Positions 25,391-33,710 are shown, counted from the stretch's first letter. The stretch: DNA of 64,000 nt from Thermococcus sp. 21S7 (GCF_012027615.1 NZ_SNUT01000004.1:1-64000); one strand, 5' to 3'. A program made the numbers and translations. Notes: generated by a model from the sequence alone, not told the origin.

Positions 25391-26134
25391 ATGAACGGGT
25401 ATGGGCTCCTAAGAATCCTATATGGACTGTTCCTCGGCCTTTTTCTCATAATCGCCGGAATCCTGACGTTCACCTCCAAGGGCGAGCCCGGGATAGGCTT
25501 CAGGATAGGGTACACCTACCTCTCGGAGCGGGCGCGGAGAAAAGCCAACCGCGTTTCAGGAATCGGAACGATTTTGACGGGGATAGCGCTCGTCCTCCTC
25601 TCGCCTTTCCTCCCGATGCCCTGGCCCTTCGCCGTCATAATCGCCGGCCTCGGCGGAACCCTTCTGCTCGCATACCTCACGGCAAAGCGCGAGTACGAGC
25701 TTGAGGAGCTCTCAAAGGAGGCGCCGGAGAAACCGGGGAGGAGGATAGAACCTCCAAGGGTCGGAAAGTACATCACCCTCCAAGCATTCTTCGCCGGCCT
25801 TTCCTTCGTGCTCCTTCTCGCTGGAAAACTCCCGAGGGACCCGGGGGTCGTACTAATCGCAATCCTCCAGCTCTTCCTCCTCGCGCTTACAGTCTTCGTT
25901 TCCCGGCCCCTCGTCTTCCAGCTCGCCCCCAAGTTCAATGGAAAGATGGCGCTCGGCTTCGCGAGGGCGATGGCGGCGGTTTCGGCGATGGTAGTGCTTC
26001 AGCTGGCGGTTGCGGCCTTAAATCCCAAGGCGAGCCCGCTCCTTGTAATCCTCATGCTCCTCATCTCCCTCGGTGCGGTATTCTACGCGGCCTTCACAGC
26101 TTTGACGAGCGCCTACGAGGAGGGTTACTATTAA
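25391..26134 (+). CDS. SdpI-like membrane protein
   Basis: The 247-residue protein has six to seven membrane helices. The segment GIGFRIGYTYLSERARRKAN (about 34-53) fits the SdpI motif in which an Arg-containing loop is followed by a charged K-A-N element. SdpI gives Bacillus immunity to the SdpC toxin and also acts in signal transduction; archaeal homologues are uncharacterised. GGTGAGGGAGG precedes ATG 25391. The group with YhfC-like and PadR genes is suggestive of self-protection or membrane stress. Confidence 0.7.
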   Translation: MNGYGLLRILYGLFLGLFLIIAGILTFTSKGEPGIGFRIGYTYLSERARRKANRVSGIGTILTGIALVLLSPFLPMPWPFAVIIAGLGGTLLLAYLTAKREYELEELSKEAPEKPGRRIEPPRVGKYITLQAFFAGLSFVLLLAGKLPRDPGVVLIAILQLFLLALTVFVSRPLVFQLAPKFNGKMALGFARAMAAVSAMVVLQLAVAALNPKASPLLVILMLLISLGAVFYAAFTALTSAYEEGYY

Positions 26135-26164
26135 AAGGGTCGCATATCAACCGACCGGAGGAGG

Positions 26165-26371
26165 ATGGAGGGGGCTCGCTACCTGAGAACCTTCATGGAT
26201 CCGAAGAGCGAGGTTGCTCCGAACAGATTCATGGGACTGCGCTCCTTCTTGGCAGAATTGGCAGGCGTTGGAAAGGTCCTCTTCGGGGAGGCGGGGATAA
26301 TAAGAAAAGGCGAGCACGGCGTCGTGAACGTCGGGAACATCGTCTACCCTCGCAGACCCTATAAAACGTAG
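26165..26371 (+). CDS. Short hypothetical protein or gene remnant
   Basis: A 68-residue frame with a good ribosome binding site (GGAGGAGG just before ATG 26165) and normal composition (MEGARYLRTFMDPKSE opening). I do not recognise it. Its last 13 nt overlap the 3' end of the convergent nitrilase gene. The length and lack of a clear fold suggest either a small protein or the preserved front of a lost gene. Confidence 0.45.
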   Translation: MEGARYLRTFMDPKSEVAPNRFMGLRSFLAELAGVGKVLFGEAGIIRKGEHGVVNVGNIVYPRRPYKT

Positions 26372-27153
26372 TACTGCGGTCTCCTGTCCTTGAAGACGTC
26401 GTTGAGCTCGTTTAACTTTTTGTTCCTTACCAGCTGGAGGTCCACCTCGACGACTGCAACCTCCTCTTTACTCTCGCTCCCCATTGCCAAGACCTCGGCC
26501 TTCGGCGAGGCTATCGTGCTCTTGCCTATGAACCTGAGACCCCTCTCTTCACCGATTCTGTTGGCGGTTATCGTGTAAATGCGGTTCTCCAGTGCCCTAA
26601 TCGGCATGGCCCTCGGGGCGTAGGGCATGACGAGATTGCTCGGATGGGCGATTATCTCGGCACCCTTCAAAGCTAAAGTTCTCGCGCTCTCGGGGAAGAA
26701 CCAGTCGAAGCATATCATCACCCCGACCTTCGCAATGCCGATGTTGAAGACATGAAAACCAAGGTTGCCCGGCTCAAAGAAGAGCTTCTCGCGATAGAAG
26801 AGATGAACCTTGCGGTACTTTCCGATGTAGCCGCTCCCTATCGGCCCGGTCATCACAGCCGAGTTGTAGAGTCTTCCCCTTTCGTCCTTTTCGGCGGTTC
26901 CGGCGACTATGAACACCCCCAACTCCATCGAAAGCTCCATCAGAAACTGCGTCGTTGGCCCATCGGGAATCTGACCCGCAACCCCGTCAACCTCCTCCCG
27001 GCTCTCGAAGTTGTAGCCGGTATCAAAAAGCTCGGGCAGAACGACGAGCTGGGCACCCTCATCGACCGCCGCACGGATCAGCTCCTCGGCCTTGGAATAG
27101 TTCACCTCCGGCTCAAGAAGGACCGGTTCCATCTGAACGTAGGCGACCTTCAT
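26359..27153 (-). CDS. Nitrilase / carbon-nitrogen hydrolase
   Basis: The 264-residue enzyme belongs to the nitrilase superfamily, with the Glu-Lys-Cys triad visible: E in VVLPELFDTGYN (about 42), K in YRKVHLFYREK (about 113) and C in VMICFDWFFPE (about 146). Length and sequence pattern match the characterised Pyrococcus abyssi nitrilase, which prefers aliphatic dinitriles, but amide substrates are possible. ATG 27153 follows GGTGGT. The upstream 27250-27281 inverted repeat could be a control site. Confidence 0.9.
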   Translation of the reverse strand: MKVAYVQMEPVLLEPEVNYSKAEELIRAAVDEGAQLVVLPELFDTGYNFESREEVDGVAGQIPDGPTTQFLMELSMELGVFIVAGTAEKDERGRLYNSAVMTGPIGSGYIGKYRKVHLFYREKLFFEPGNLGFHVFNIGIAKVGVMICFDWFFPESARTLALKGAEIIAHPSNLVMPYAPRAMPIRALENRIYTITANRIGEERGLRFIGKSTIASPKAEVLAMGSESKEEVAVVEVDLQLVRNKKLNELNDVFKDRRPQYYVL

Positions 27154-27509
27154 GCTACCACCGCCCTAACATTGCCCGCGGGATAGATAAGGTTAGCGGA
27201 AGGTCTTTTCAGGCCTAATGTCAAAAGGTACGGAAAAATAGACCCACTATTGTTCTGTAAATCCTATTGCGATAGGAACAACAACGCATTTGTAGTAAGA
27301 ACCCCATATATTTACTGAATGGCAGCAAGAAGAGCTGGGAGGCGTGGAAAGTTTGGAAACTCGGAACCTGCTCTCACACGGCTTTTTGGGGCAGTTGGGG
27401 CAGCCAGGCAGCTTTTCGACGGTTCGAAGGTAGCCGGCCCTCCTCCATGGAAAAGCTTAAAAAGGAACCGCTGGAGCTATGGCTGGAGAGAAAGTCAGGG
27501 GTGATGATC
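27154..27509. other. Intergenic region with inverted repeat, TATA boxes and possible small RNA
   Basis: Between the divergent nitrilase and L41e genes. TTGTT (about 27250) with AACAA and an inner CCTAT/ATAGG pair (27263-27276) form an imperfect inverted repeat about 100 nt before the nitrilase start. CATATATTTA at 27305-27314 is a strong TATA element, and a T-run at 27383-27387 could end a transcript of about 55 nt. GCTTAAAAAG at 27455-27464 fits the L41e promoter. A 61-codon frame at 27319 looks like chance. Confidence 0.5.
27455..27464 (+). promoter_or_regulatory. TATA box of L41e gene
   Basis: GCTTAAAAAG lies about 50 nt before the ATG at 27510, the expected distance for a leader of 20-25 nt. 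Confidence 0.6.
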
Positions 27510-27623
27510 ATGAAGAGGCGCCCGAGGAAGTGGAAGAAGAAGGGAAGGATGAGGTGGAAGTGGATCAAGAAGAGGATCAGGCGCTTGAAGAGGCAGCGCA
27601 GGAAGGAGCGCGGACTCATCTGA
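27510..27623 (+). CDS. rpl41e: 50S ribosomal protein L41e
   Basis: This tiny 37-residue, Arg/Lys/Trp-rich protein starts [16 protein letters not shown] and consists of one long basic helix, the hallmark of L41e, which bridges the ribosomal subunits. GGGGTGAT (27498-27505) precedes ATG 27510; an in-frame ATG at 27504 lies inside that site. Its small size makes it easy to overlook. It is followed 33 nt later by the phosphoesterase gene. Confidence 0.95.
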
Positions 27624-27656
27624 TGCCCTCTTCTTATCCTTTTGCCCGGTGGTTCC

Positions 27657-28304
27657 ATGTACTCTTTTGAATCCTTTGAACGGCTCTCACTGGAGATTGA
27701 AACTCACAGGGGAAGAACTCTCCTGATAGCCGACCCCCACATCGGCTTCGAACTGTCCAGGGGGCTGAGGATACGAACCCACTTCGAGGAGAGCCTCGCG
27801 GAGTTCATAGCCGAAAAAGACCCCGACCTGCTGATTCTGCTCGGCGACCTTAAGGAGCCGATAGGTATGAGCTTCACGGTTAGGCGCCTCCTTATGGGCT
27901 TCTTCTCCGACCTCCAGGGGATACCCACGCTGATAACCAAGGGGAACCACGACGGCAGGATAGAGGAGGTGGCCGAGAGGTTTCCCGACGTTGAGGTCGT
28001 CGAGCATGCCCTCATCGGAGACCTTCTGTTCCTCCACGGGCACACGAACCTCCCAGGGGTGGAGTTTTCGGAGGCCTATCTGGGCCACATACATCCCGCG
28101 TACACGTTCAGGAGCGGGGGTACCTCCAGGAAAACGAAGGTCTTCTTCAGAGTGGGCGAGTTTCTAATCCTCCCAACGGTCAACCCCTTCATTGAGGGCT
28201 TCGATGTGCGGCAGGGGATAAAGATGGTGCCTTTTTTGAAGAATTCCAAGGAGGGGGAAGCATTCCTCCCCGAGGGCATCTACCTGGGGCGTGTTCCGCT
28301 CTAG
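27657..28304 (+). CDS. Metallophosphoesterase
   Basis: The 215-residue calcineurin-type phosphoesterase shows the metal motifs in order: ADPHIGFE (about 27-34), ILLGDLKEP (about 62-70), KGNHDGRI (about 103-110), LFLHGHTN (about 132-139) and the GHIHPAY motif (about 152-158). Relatives of this size are often annotated as nuclease- or helicase-associated phosphoesterases; substrate unknown. ATG 27657 follows GGTGGT. Confidence 0.9.
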   Translation: MYSFESFERLSLEIETHRGRTLLIADPHIGFELSRGLRIRTHFEESLAEFIAEKDPDLLILLGDLKEPIGMSFTVRRLLMGFFSDLQGIPTLITKGNHDGRIEEVAERFPDVEVVEHALIGDLLFLHGHTNLPGVEFSEAYLGHIHPAYTFRSGGTSRKTKVFFRVGEFLILPTVNPFIEGFDVRQGIKMVPFLKNSKEGEAFLPEGIYLGRVPL

Positions 28305-28405
28305 GAACAATGAACCGCCGTTTTGTCCCGCCGGCGGGGAAAGTTTATTAAGGTATGAAGGTAATACTTCATAGGTGGGATAAAAGTATATCAGGTGACC
28401 CGGAG

Positions 28406-28747
28406 ATGAGCGACGTCTACGAGAGACTTGAGGCGCTGCTGCGTTCGCTTGGGGTTAAGAAGACGGAGCTGAGGATATACCGCCTCCTCCTTGAAAAGAG
28501 GGAACCCATGAGGATAACGGAGATACAGAGAGAACTTGGCATAAGCGAGCGCTCGGTGAGGGAGCACGTCCTGAGCCTGTACCGCAAGGGCATACTCAGG
28601 AGAAGGCTCATCGAACAGGGATGGCTGGGCTACGTCTACACCGCCGTCTCGCCGAGTGAGGTTCTGGAGCACCTGAAGGAGAACCTGATAAAGAGGATAA
28701 ACGAAATCGAAAAGGAACTCAAGAACTCCTCCAAACAGAGGAACTAG
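28406..28747 (+). CDS. HTH transcriptional regulator
   Basis: The 113-residue protein has a winged helix (about 8-85: TELRIYRLLLEKREPMRITE, then IQRELGISERSVREHVLSLY) resembling the TrmB/MarR-like DNA-binding module, and a C-terminal coiled-coil helix (LKENLIKRINEIEKELKNSS) for dimerisation. No ligand domain is present. ATG 28406 is preferred because the upstream ATG 28355 lies directly after a TATA-like element (AGTTTATTAA near 28341). Its stop interlocks with that of the convergent peptidase gene (CTAG). Confidence 0.75.
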   Translation: MSDVYERLEALLRSLGVKKTELRIYRLLLEKREPMRITEIQRELGISERSVREHVLSLYRKGILRRRLIEQGWLGYVYTAVSPSEVLEHLKENLIKRINEIEKELKNSSKQRN

Positions 28748-30432
28748 AGCCGCTCTATAACCCCAAGCCTCTCCAGCAGGGTTAGGAGCTTCTCCAGCTT
28801 CTCTTCTTCGACCTCCCCGAACTCCTCCTTCAGCGCGCGCATCGCATCGTCCCTCGGAAGGAGCTCGCCGAGCATGAGAAGCTCGTGGAGGTGCACCAGC
28901 GTTCTCCTGTCCTTCGTCAGCTCCCTGAACTCCTCGTAGGCTTTTTCGTCGATGCTCCTTATGAGCGCACCCGATATCTGACCTTTTCTAACCCACCGCA
29001 TCCAGGGCCTCCTCTCGAAGGGATGGCCGCTCTCGATGCCTAGGAAGTGCGAGTCCCTGGCCAGACCCATCATGACGAGCTTCTCCGCGTGTTCGGTGTC
29101 CCTCTCAAGGGAGAGCTCACCGAGGTACTTCATGGCGTAGCCGCGCGCAAAGCGCTGGAGTTCCTCGGTTTCGGCCTTGGCGAGCGCCAGCGCGGTTGCC
29201 AGAACGGCCCTGCCTATAACCTCCACGGTGGTTTTGCTCACCTTCTCAACGGTGTCTTCACTGGAGTGGTAGAACCTGTCCGGCCAGGTTATCGGCATCA
29301 CCGACGGAACCCCAAAGAAGTTGAAGACGTCGTGGTCGCTGCCCATCTCGTAGGGGTAGCTCTTGAGCTTTAAACGGGGTATTGGACTTCCCGAGAAGCT
29401 CTTTCCTTCCCGATTGGCCAGCCCGAGGAAGTACTCCAGAAGGCCGGAAACCACCGAGAACCTTGACAGGGGAGTCCTTACGAGCATTATCGTTGAGCCG
29501 GCCCTGTCCTCGCTTCCGGCCACCATGTCGAGGTTTATGACGGCGTAGTACCTGTCCAGCCCCGCGTAGTTCTCCACGAAGGCCTGGGTTCCGTAGTACT
29601 CGGGAATCCACAGGAAGGCGAAGCCGAAGCGGAAGGACTCGTCGTAGAGCCTTCCCAGAACCCTCGCGAGCTCCATCAGCATGGCGCTTCCGGAGGCGTT
29701 GTCGTTGGCACCGGGCCTGGGATGGCAGATGTGGGCGGTGAAGAGAAGGAACGGCTCCCTTCCTATCTCCGCGTAGAGGATCGGCAGAACCTGACGCTCG
29801 TTTATCTGGGTCTCAACTTCAATCCTCGCCTCAACCCTCTCGCCGGAGTTCAGCTTTCCAACGATGCCCTTTGCCAGGCTTTCGGGAACGGCAACGGCGG
29901 GAATCTTTGCCCATTCCAGGTCATCCTCGGAGAGGAAAAGGCCGATGTATGGAATCGCATCTCCGGTTCCCTCGCGGTAGGCGATGAAGCCCAGGGCACC
30001 GGTCTCATTGGCCTTTCTGTAGGCGTCGCGCCATTCCTTTCCTACCAGGACTATCTTCCCCTCGGCGTTCTCCCAGTCCTTCTCGCTGGCTATGTGCACG
30101 ACCTCACCCTCGGCATTTCCGCTCGGCGAGTGGGCCATGACGACGAGGGGGCTCTGGGAAGTAGTCAGGGTTTTCTCCAGAACCTCCACCCTTCCGTGCA
30201 CCAGGTCCCATGCTATGGGGGACTTAAGCGTTAGGAACCACCTTTTTCCATCGTAGAACTCCTCGTAAAGCTCCGCGTTGATTCCACATATCCTTAGCTC
30301 CTCCCGGATGAAGCGAACGGCCTCAGGGAGCTCCTTTGAACCCTGTATCCTGTGGAACTGGCTTATCTCGGCTATGTAGTGCAGAACGTTCGAGGGGTCG
30401 AAAACCCCGGCTTCGTTTAAAAAGCGTCTCAT
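28744..30432 (-). CDS. M28-like metallopeptidase with PA-type insert
   Basis: The 562-residue protein has an aminopeptidase fold with likely zinc ligands H and D in TAHICHPRPGANDNASG (about 242-258), E in WIPEYYGTQ (about 285), D in VINLDMVAGS (about 305) and H in DRFYHSSEDTVE (about 392). Residues about 100-200 form a protease-associated-like insert. The C-terminal 110 residues are helical and unusual for M28. There is no signal peptide, so it is probably cytosolic. A minus-strand TATA box (30461-30470) lies about 35 nt before ATG 30432. Confidence 0.8.
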   Translation of the reverse strand: MRRFLNEAGVFDPSNVLHYIAEISQFHRIQGSKELPEAVRFIREELRICGINAELYEEFYDGKRWFLTLKSPIAWDLVHGRVEVLEKTLTTSQSPLVVMAHSPSGNAEGEVVHIASEKDWENAEGKIVLVGKEWRDAYRKANETGALGFIAYREGTGDAIPYIGLFLSEDDLEWAKIPAVAVPESLAKGIVGKLNSGERVEARIEVETQINERQVLPILYAEIGREPFLLFTAHICHPRPGANDNASGSAMLMELARVLGRLYDESFRFGFAFLWIPEYYGTQAFVENYAGLDRYYAVINLDMVAGSEDRAGSTIMLVRTPLSRFSVVSGLLEYFLGLANREGKSFSGSPIPRLKLKSYPYEMGSDHDVFNFFGVPSVMPITWPDRFYHSSEDTVEKVSKTTVEVIGRAVLATALALAKAETEELQRFARGYAMKYLGELSLERDTEHAEKLVMMGLARDSHFLGIESGHPFERRPWMRWVRKGQISGALIRSIDEKAYEEFRELTKDRRTLVHLHELLMLGELLPRDDAMRALKEEFGEVEEEKLEKLLTLLERLGVIERL

Positions 30433-30460
30433 GGCTATCCCCAGTAGTAATTGGCCGATG

Positions 30461-30470
30461 GATATTTAAG
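30461..30470 (-). promoter_or_regulatory. TATA box of M28-like peptidase gene
   Basis: CTTAAATATC on the minus strand, about 30 nt before the start codon, giving a very short leader. Just upstream, between 30490 and 30515, GC-rich complementary runs may end the preceding transcript. Confidence 0.5.
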
Positions 30471-30519
30471 ACATTCCATTTTTCTTTTGAAAGCCCAGCC
30501 CTTTGGGGCGGGGAGGAGG

Positions 30520-30951
30520 TCAGTCGCGGGGACGGAGCATCTTTGGAAAGTCTAGGTGCCGCATAGAGTCCAGGATGTCGGGGGGAAGGAGAATCCGGGT
30601 GGTTTCGAGAAACCGGGCGAACTCAACGCGCCTCAGCTCTTCCTCCGGAACCTCCTTCTCCTCTGCCCTCGGCTTGACCTTCGGTCTGGGCGCCTTCTCG
30701 GTGACCCTGCCCTTCTCTATGAGGCTTAGATGTATCTCCTCCTCACGTTTTTTGGCACCCTCCGCCTTACCGCGTGCGTACGCCTCCCTGACGAGGTCGT
30801 AGATTTCCAGTCCCTCGGCCTCAGTGTACAGCTCTTCCTTCATGTTCCTGACCCATTCGGCCCAGTCGCTGTGTCCCTTGTAGCCTATGAAGTATCCAAA
30901 CTCGTAAGCCTCCTTGATGAGCTTTTTCGCTCTCTCCCTGTCGGCTTTCAT
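30520..30951 (-). CDS. Small charged protein, partner of KaiC-like ATPase
   Basis: I do not recognise this 143-residue protein. It is helical and highly charged: an N-terminal helix with aromatic residues (KKLIKEAYEFGYFIGYKGHS, about 8-27), a conserved-looking SDWAEWVRNMKEELY segment, a Lys/Glu/Pro linker (about 85-110) and a C-terminal helix ending in LDFPKMLRPRD. It starts 12 nt after the RAD55-like ATPase gene with GGGTGA upstream of ATG 30951, so it is probably co-translated with the ATPase. Confidence 0.75.
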   Translation of the reverse strand: MKADRERAKKLIKEAYEFGYFIGYKGHSDWAEWVRNMKEELYTEAEGLEIYDLVREAYARGKAEGAKKREEEIHLSLIEKGRVTEKAPRPKVKPRAEEKEVPEEELRRVEFARFLETTRILLPPDILDSMRHLDFPKMLRPRD

Positions 30952-30963
30952 CGGAATCACCCG

Positions 30964-31680
30964 CTAAAACGGCGCCTCCGGGTACACCCTTACACCCTCG
31001 TCCGTGAACCGTATCCTCTTGAGGTTGCTGTCGTGGGGGACTCCGTGCATCTTGAGCACCTGAAGCGCCCGAATCATCTGGTAGTTGCGCATGAAGTGGT
31101 GGAGGACTATGACACCGTCGGTGAGGTAGTACTCATCGGTGTATTTATCCGAGCTCAGCATCTCGGAGATTATGACGGTCGTTATCTCAAGGGAGTACAG
31201 CTTCCTCATGAACTTGCCGATGGCCACCCGCTTATTCTCCGAATCCACCACGGAGCACTCCAGCGATGTAAATGAGTCTATGACAACCCGCCTTATGTTC
31301 TCCTCCCGCTTTATGATCTCCAGAATGGCATCCAGAACCTCGTCCCAGGTGAACTTCTTCCCTGCCCCAAAGAGAATCTCGCCAAAGTCATAAAGAATTA
31401 TCCGCTTGGATTGAACGTATCCGAGCAGTCCAAAGTTGTATCTTAACATTTCCTGGGTTATCAGATTGGGGTTTTTGAACAGGGATATGAACAGTCCCCT
31501 CTCCCCGTTCTTTGCTCCCTCCACGAGAAACTGGATGCCCAGGGTGGTCTTTCCGCTACCGGGGGGGCCTACAATCAGGTAGGTCCTGCCGGGCAAGAAT
31601 CCACCGCTGAGAACGTCATCAAGCCCTGGAACGCCGGTTGAGACCCTGTCAAGGCTCTTGAGGAGTTCTCCCACGTACAT
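30964..31680 (-). CDS. KaiC/RAD55-like RecA-superfamily ATPase
   Basis: The 238-residue single-domain ATPase has the opening RVSTGVPGLDDVLSGGFLPG, Walker A GPPGSGKTT (about 38-46) and Walker B RRVVIDSFTSLE (about 132-143). This is the KaiC-like/RAD55 group common in archaea, thought to act as ATP-driven switches in signal transduction or motility (FlaH relatives), not in recombination. ATG 31680 follows GGAGTGGTG; an upstream start at 31695 is less likely. Downstream is its charged partner gene. Confidence 0.87.
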   Translation of the reverse strand: MYVGELLKSLDRVSTGVPGLDDVLSGGFLPGRTYLIVGPPGSGKTTLGIQFLVEGAKNGERGLFISLFKNPNLITQEMLRYNFGLLGYVQSKRIILYDFGEILFGAGKKFTWDEVLDAILEIIKREENIRRVVIDSFTSLECSVVDSENKRVAIGKFMRKLYSLEITTVIISEMLSSDKYTDEYYLTDGVIVLHHFMRNYQMIRALQVLKMHGVPHDSNLKRIRFTDEGVRVYPEAPF

Positions 31681-31930
31681 CACCACTCCCTCCACAGAAA
31701 GGGTAGGGCGTCCTGGTATTTAAAGGTTAAAGTGACCGCCAGTATCGGGGAATGATGAACAGTTCGAAAGGAACGGGGGACGCTATGTAACTTCACGGCA
31801 TAGGAAAAGTTAAAAAATCATCTGTGTGGGCGTTACAGATTTAACATTCAAAATTGGAATAAAATCGCACTGATTAATGTTATGACCAAAAAGTTATAAG
31901 TGTTCAGGATTATTACGCAACGTGGAAGCT

Positions 31931-32383
31931 ATGCGGCGCAAGCTCTTTGGGTTCATAATCCCGTGGTTCACCGCCGGCCTCCTCATTCTGGAGGACTACC
32001 TCAACCTCCCCTGGTTCTTCAGGAAGCGCGTTTGCCTCGGAATCACGGACGTAGAATGGAGCCTGCGGTGCCACGATTTCTTTGACCTGCTCTTCCTCGC
32101 TCTTCCCCTCGTCGCCGTGGCACTGGTCACATGGCTCCTCAGAAGACGATGGAACGCGGACGGGCTTTCACTCTTCACCAGTACTGTCGTTCTGGGAGTT
32201 CCAGGAATCCTGGCGCTTTTTATCATTATCGCGGTGGCGGTGTCTAAAAGGCTCCCCACCGGAATCGGGGAGGAGTTCACCATCTTTGTGCTCTTCGTGT
32301 ACCTGATGACACTTGTGGGAGTCGCCGCGGGGGCGTTAGCCCCACGTCACGTGCCTGTTGACGATGAAGCGCACGGCGAATGA
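31931..32383 (+). CDS. Small membrane protein
   Basis: The 150-residue protein has four hydrophobic helices (about 5-25, 48-66, 82-105, 112-132), with two cysteines in the first loop (RVCLGITDVEWSLRCHDFF). No family is recognised. TATA-like AAAAAGTTATAAGTG near 31888-31902 and GTGGAAG support ATG 31931. Its last 48 nt overlap the convergent glycosyltransferase gene. Confidence 0.7.
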   Translation: MRRKLFGFIIPWFTAGLLILEDYLNLPWFFRKRVCLGITDVEWSLRCHDFFDLLFLALPLVAVALVTWLLRRRWNADGLSLFTSTVVLGVPGILALFIIIAVAVSKRLPTGIGEEFTIFVLFVYLMTLVGVAAGALAPRHVPVDDEAHGE

Positions 32384-33418
32384 AACGACTATCCCGATCA
32401 GGTTGGAGATAAGGTAGTACAGTCCCATGTAGACGAGACCGGCGTAGATGAGCCACTGAACAACGGCCCCGGTTAAAGCCGCCATGTGAAACGTGAGGAG
32501 CCTCCTCCAGAGGGGCTTTCTCCTGATGTCCTTGAACGTCCAGAGGTCGTTCCAGGTGAAGTTGTTCAGTATCGCCAGCTCTGTCGCCGGAACGTTGGCG
32601 AGTATCTTATCCCATCCGAAATCGGAGACGAAGAGCCAGAGAAAGCTCTCGTTGACGAGAACACCCGAGAGGCCGACGAGGGTGAATTTAACGAGCCTGT
32701 CCAGCTCTCCCTCCCAGCGCATGAGCCTGTAAACGTGCCGGAGGTAGTTGAGCATCGTCCTCGTACCAAGCTTGCTCTCCCCGGCTTTCCTGAGACCGAA
32801 GGTGAAGGGAACCTCGGCTACCTTCCCGTATTTGCCCTTGATCAGAATCTCCATAAGGATTTTAAAGCCGACCGGATTCAGGTCTACACCTTCAACGACC
32901 TCCCGTCTGAGGGCGAAAAAACCGCTCACGGGGTCTTTGACGTTCCTTATTCTGGGCAGCGCGAGGCGGCCTATCATTATGGCACCCCTGGAGATGAGCT
33001 TCCGGTACCAGTACCAGTTCTTCACGCCGCCGCCCGGAACGTACCTGCTCGCTATCGCTATATCGGCGCCGTTTTCAATGGCCCTCAGAAGCTTGGGAAT
33101 AACCTCCGGTGGATGCTGAAGGTCGGCGTCCATGACAACGAAGATATCTCCAGAAGCCTCTCTAAACCCTCTTATAACGGCCGAGGAGAGGCCCTTCTCC
33201 TCGGTGCGGCGTATCACCCTGACGGGGTACCTTTCACCCAGCCCCTGGGCAAACTGCCAGGTTCCATCGGGAGAATCGTCGTCAACGATGATGATTTCGT
33301 AATCGTGACCCTCAAGCGCTCCCTGAATCCTATTAAAGAGCTCCTCAAGGTTCTCTCTCTCGTTGTAGGTGGGAACTATCACGCTGATTCTCAAGGGGCT
33401 TCCCTCCACCTTCATCAA
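32336..33418 (-). CDS. Dolichol-phosphate mannosyltransferase-like GT2 fused to GtrA domain
   Basis: Residues 10-235 are a GT-A glycosyltransferase of the Dpm1 type (ISVIVPTYNERENLEELF, IIVDDDSPDGTW, VVMDADLQHPPE with the metal-binding DAD, PVSGFFALRR). Residues 240-355 are a GtrA-like four-helix membrane domain. Fusions of this type make and flip polyprenyl-linked sugars for N-glycosylation. The ATG at 33418 is listed; a TTG at 33394 with GGTGGAGGG upstream is a good alternative that removes eight residues. It overlaps the convergent membrane-protein gene by 48 nt. Confidence 0.88.
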   Translation of the reverse strand: MMKVEGSPLRISVIVPTYNERENLEELFNRIQGALEGHDYEIIIVDDDSPDGTWQFAQGLGERYPVRVIRRTEEKGLSSAVIRGFREASGDIFVVMDADLQHPPEVIPKLLRAIENGADIAIASRYVPGGGVKNWYWYRKLISRGAIMIGRLALPRIRNVKDPVSGFFALRREVVEGVDLNPVGFKILMEILIKGKYGKVAEVPFTFGLRKAGESKLGTRTMLNYLRHVYRLMRWEGELDRLVKFTLVGLSGVLVNESFLWLFVSDFGWDKILANVPATELAILNNFTWNDLWTFKDIRRKPLWRRLLTFHMAALTGAVVQWLIYAGLVYMGLYYLISNLIGIVVSFAVRFIVNRHVTWG

Positions 33419-33430
33419 CTGTTCCGTAAA

Positions 33431-33439
33431 CTTTATAAG
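33431..33439 (+). promoter_or_regulatory. TATA box of tRNA-Pro
   Basis: CTTTATAAG lies 29-37 nt before the tRNA 5' end. Confidence 0.65.
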
Positions 33440-33467
33440 TCCTGCGACTGCCCTTATCAGCGGGCAT

Positions 33468-33545
33468 GGGGCCGTGGGGTAGCTTGGCCTATCCTTCCGG
33501 CTTCGGGAGCCGGGGACCCGAGTTCGAATCTCGGCGGCCCCACCA
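33468..33545 (+). tRNA. tRNA-Pro (anticodon CGG)
   Basis: The acceptor arms GGGGCCG (33468-33474) and CGGCCCC (33535-33541) pair, the anticodon stem CCGGC/GCCGG encloses the loop TTCGGGA with anticodon CGG, the T loop TTCGAAT is present, and CCA is encoded at 33543-33545. The mature tRNA without CCA ends at 33542. Confidence 0.96.
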
Positions 33546-33548
33546 CAA

Positions 33549-33573
33549 CAAACTTTTGCCCTGCAAAAGTTTG
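33549..33573 (+). repeat. Palindromic repeat 1 after tRNA-Pro
   Basis: CAAACTTTTGC and GCAAAAGTTTG form an 11-bp perfect stem with a 3-nt loop, starting 3 nt after the tRNA CCA. The same element follows tRNA-Lys at 33831. It may aid transcription termination or processing, or be a dispersed intergenic repeat. Confidence 0.8.
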
Positions 33574-33710
33574 ACCAAAAGATTGTGATTCTTTTTGAGT
33601 GGTCATGTTAGTGGGTTTTTGTTTTAGTGACTGTGCGCACGATTGATTCTTGCCCTCATGATGAGAAGGTGTTCTTTTCGCCGGCCTTTCTTAAAGGCTG
33701 CAGGGCAAAG

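Noticed and set aside
27319-27504. 61-codon plus-strand frame before L41e
   Set aside because: No ribosome site, odd composition, and it spans the L41e promoter.
28355-28405. Upstream ATG for the HTH regulator
   Set aside because: It lies directly after a TATA-like element, before the expected transcript start.
32486-33574. Plus-strand frame covering the glycosyltransferase gene and reading into tRNA-Pro
   Set aside because: It is antisense to the Dpm1-like gene and runs through a tRNA gene, so it cannot be a real protein gene.
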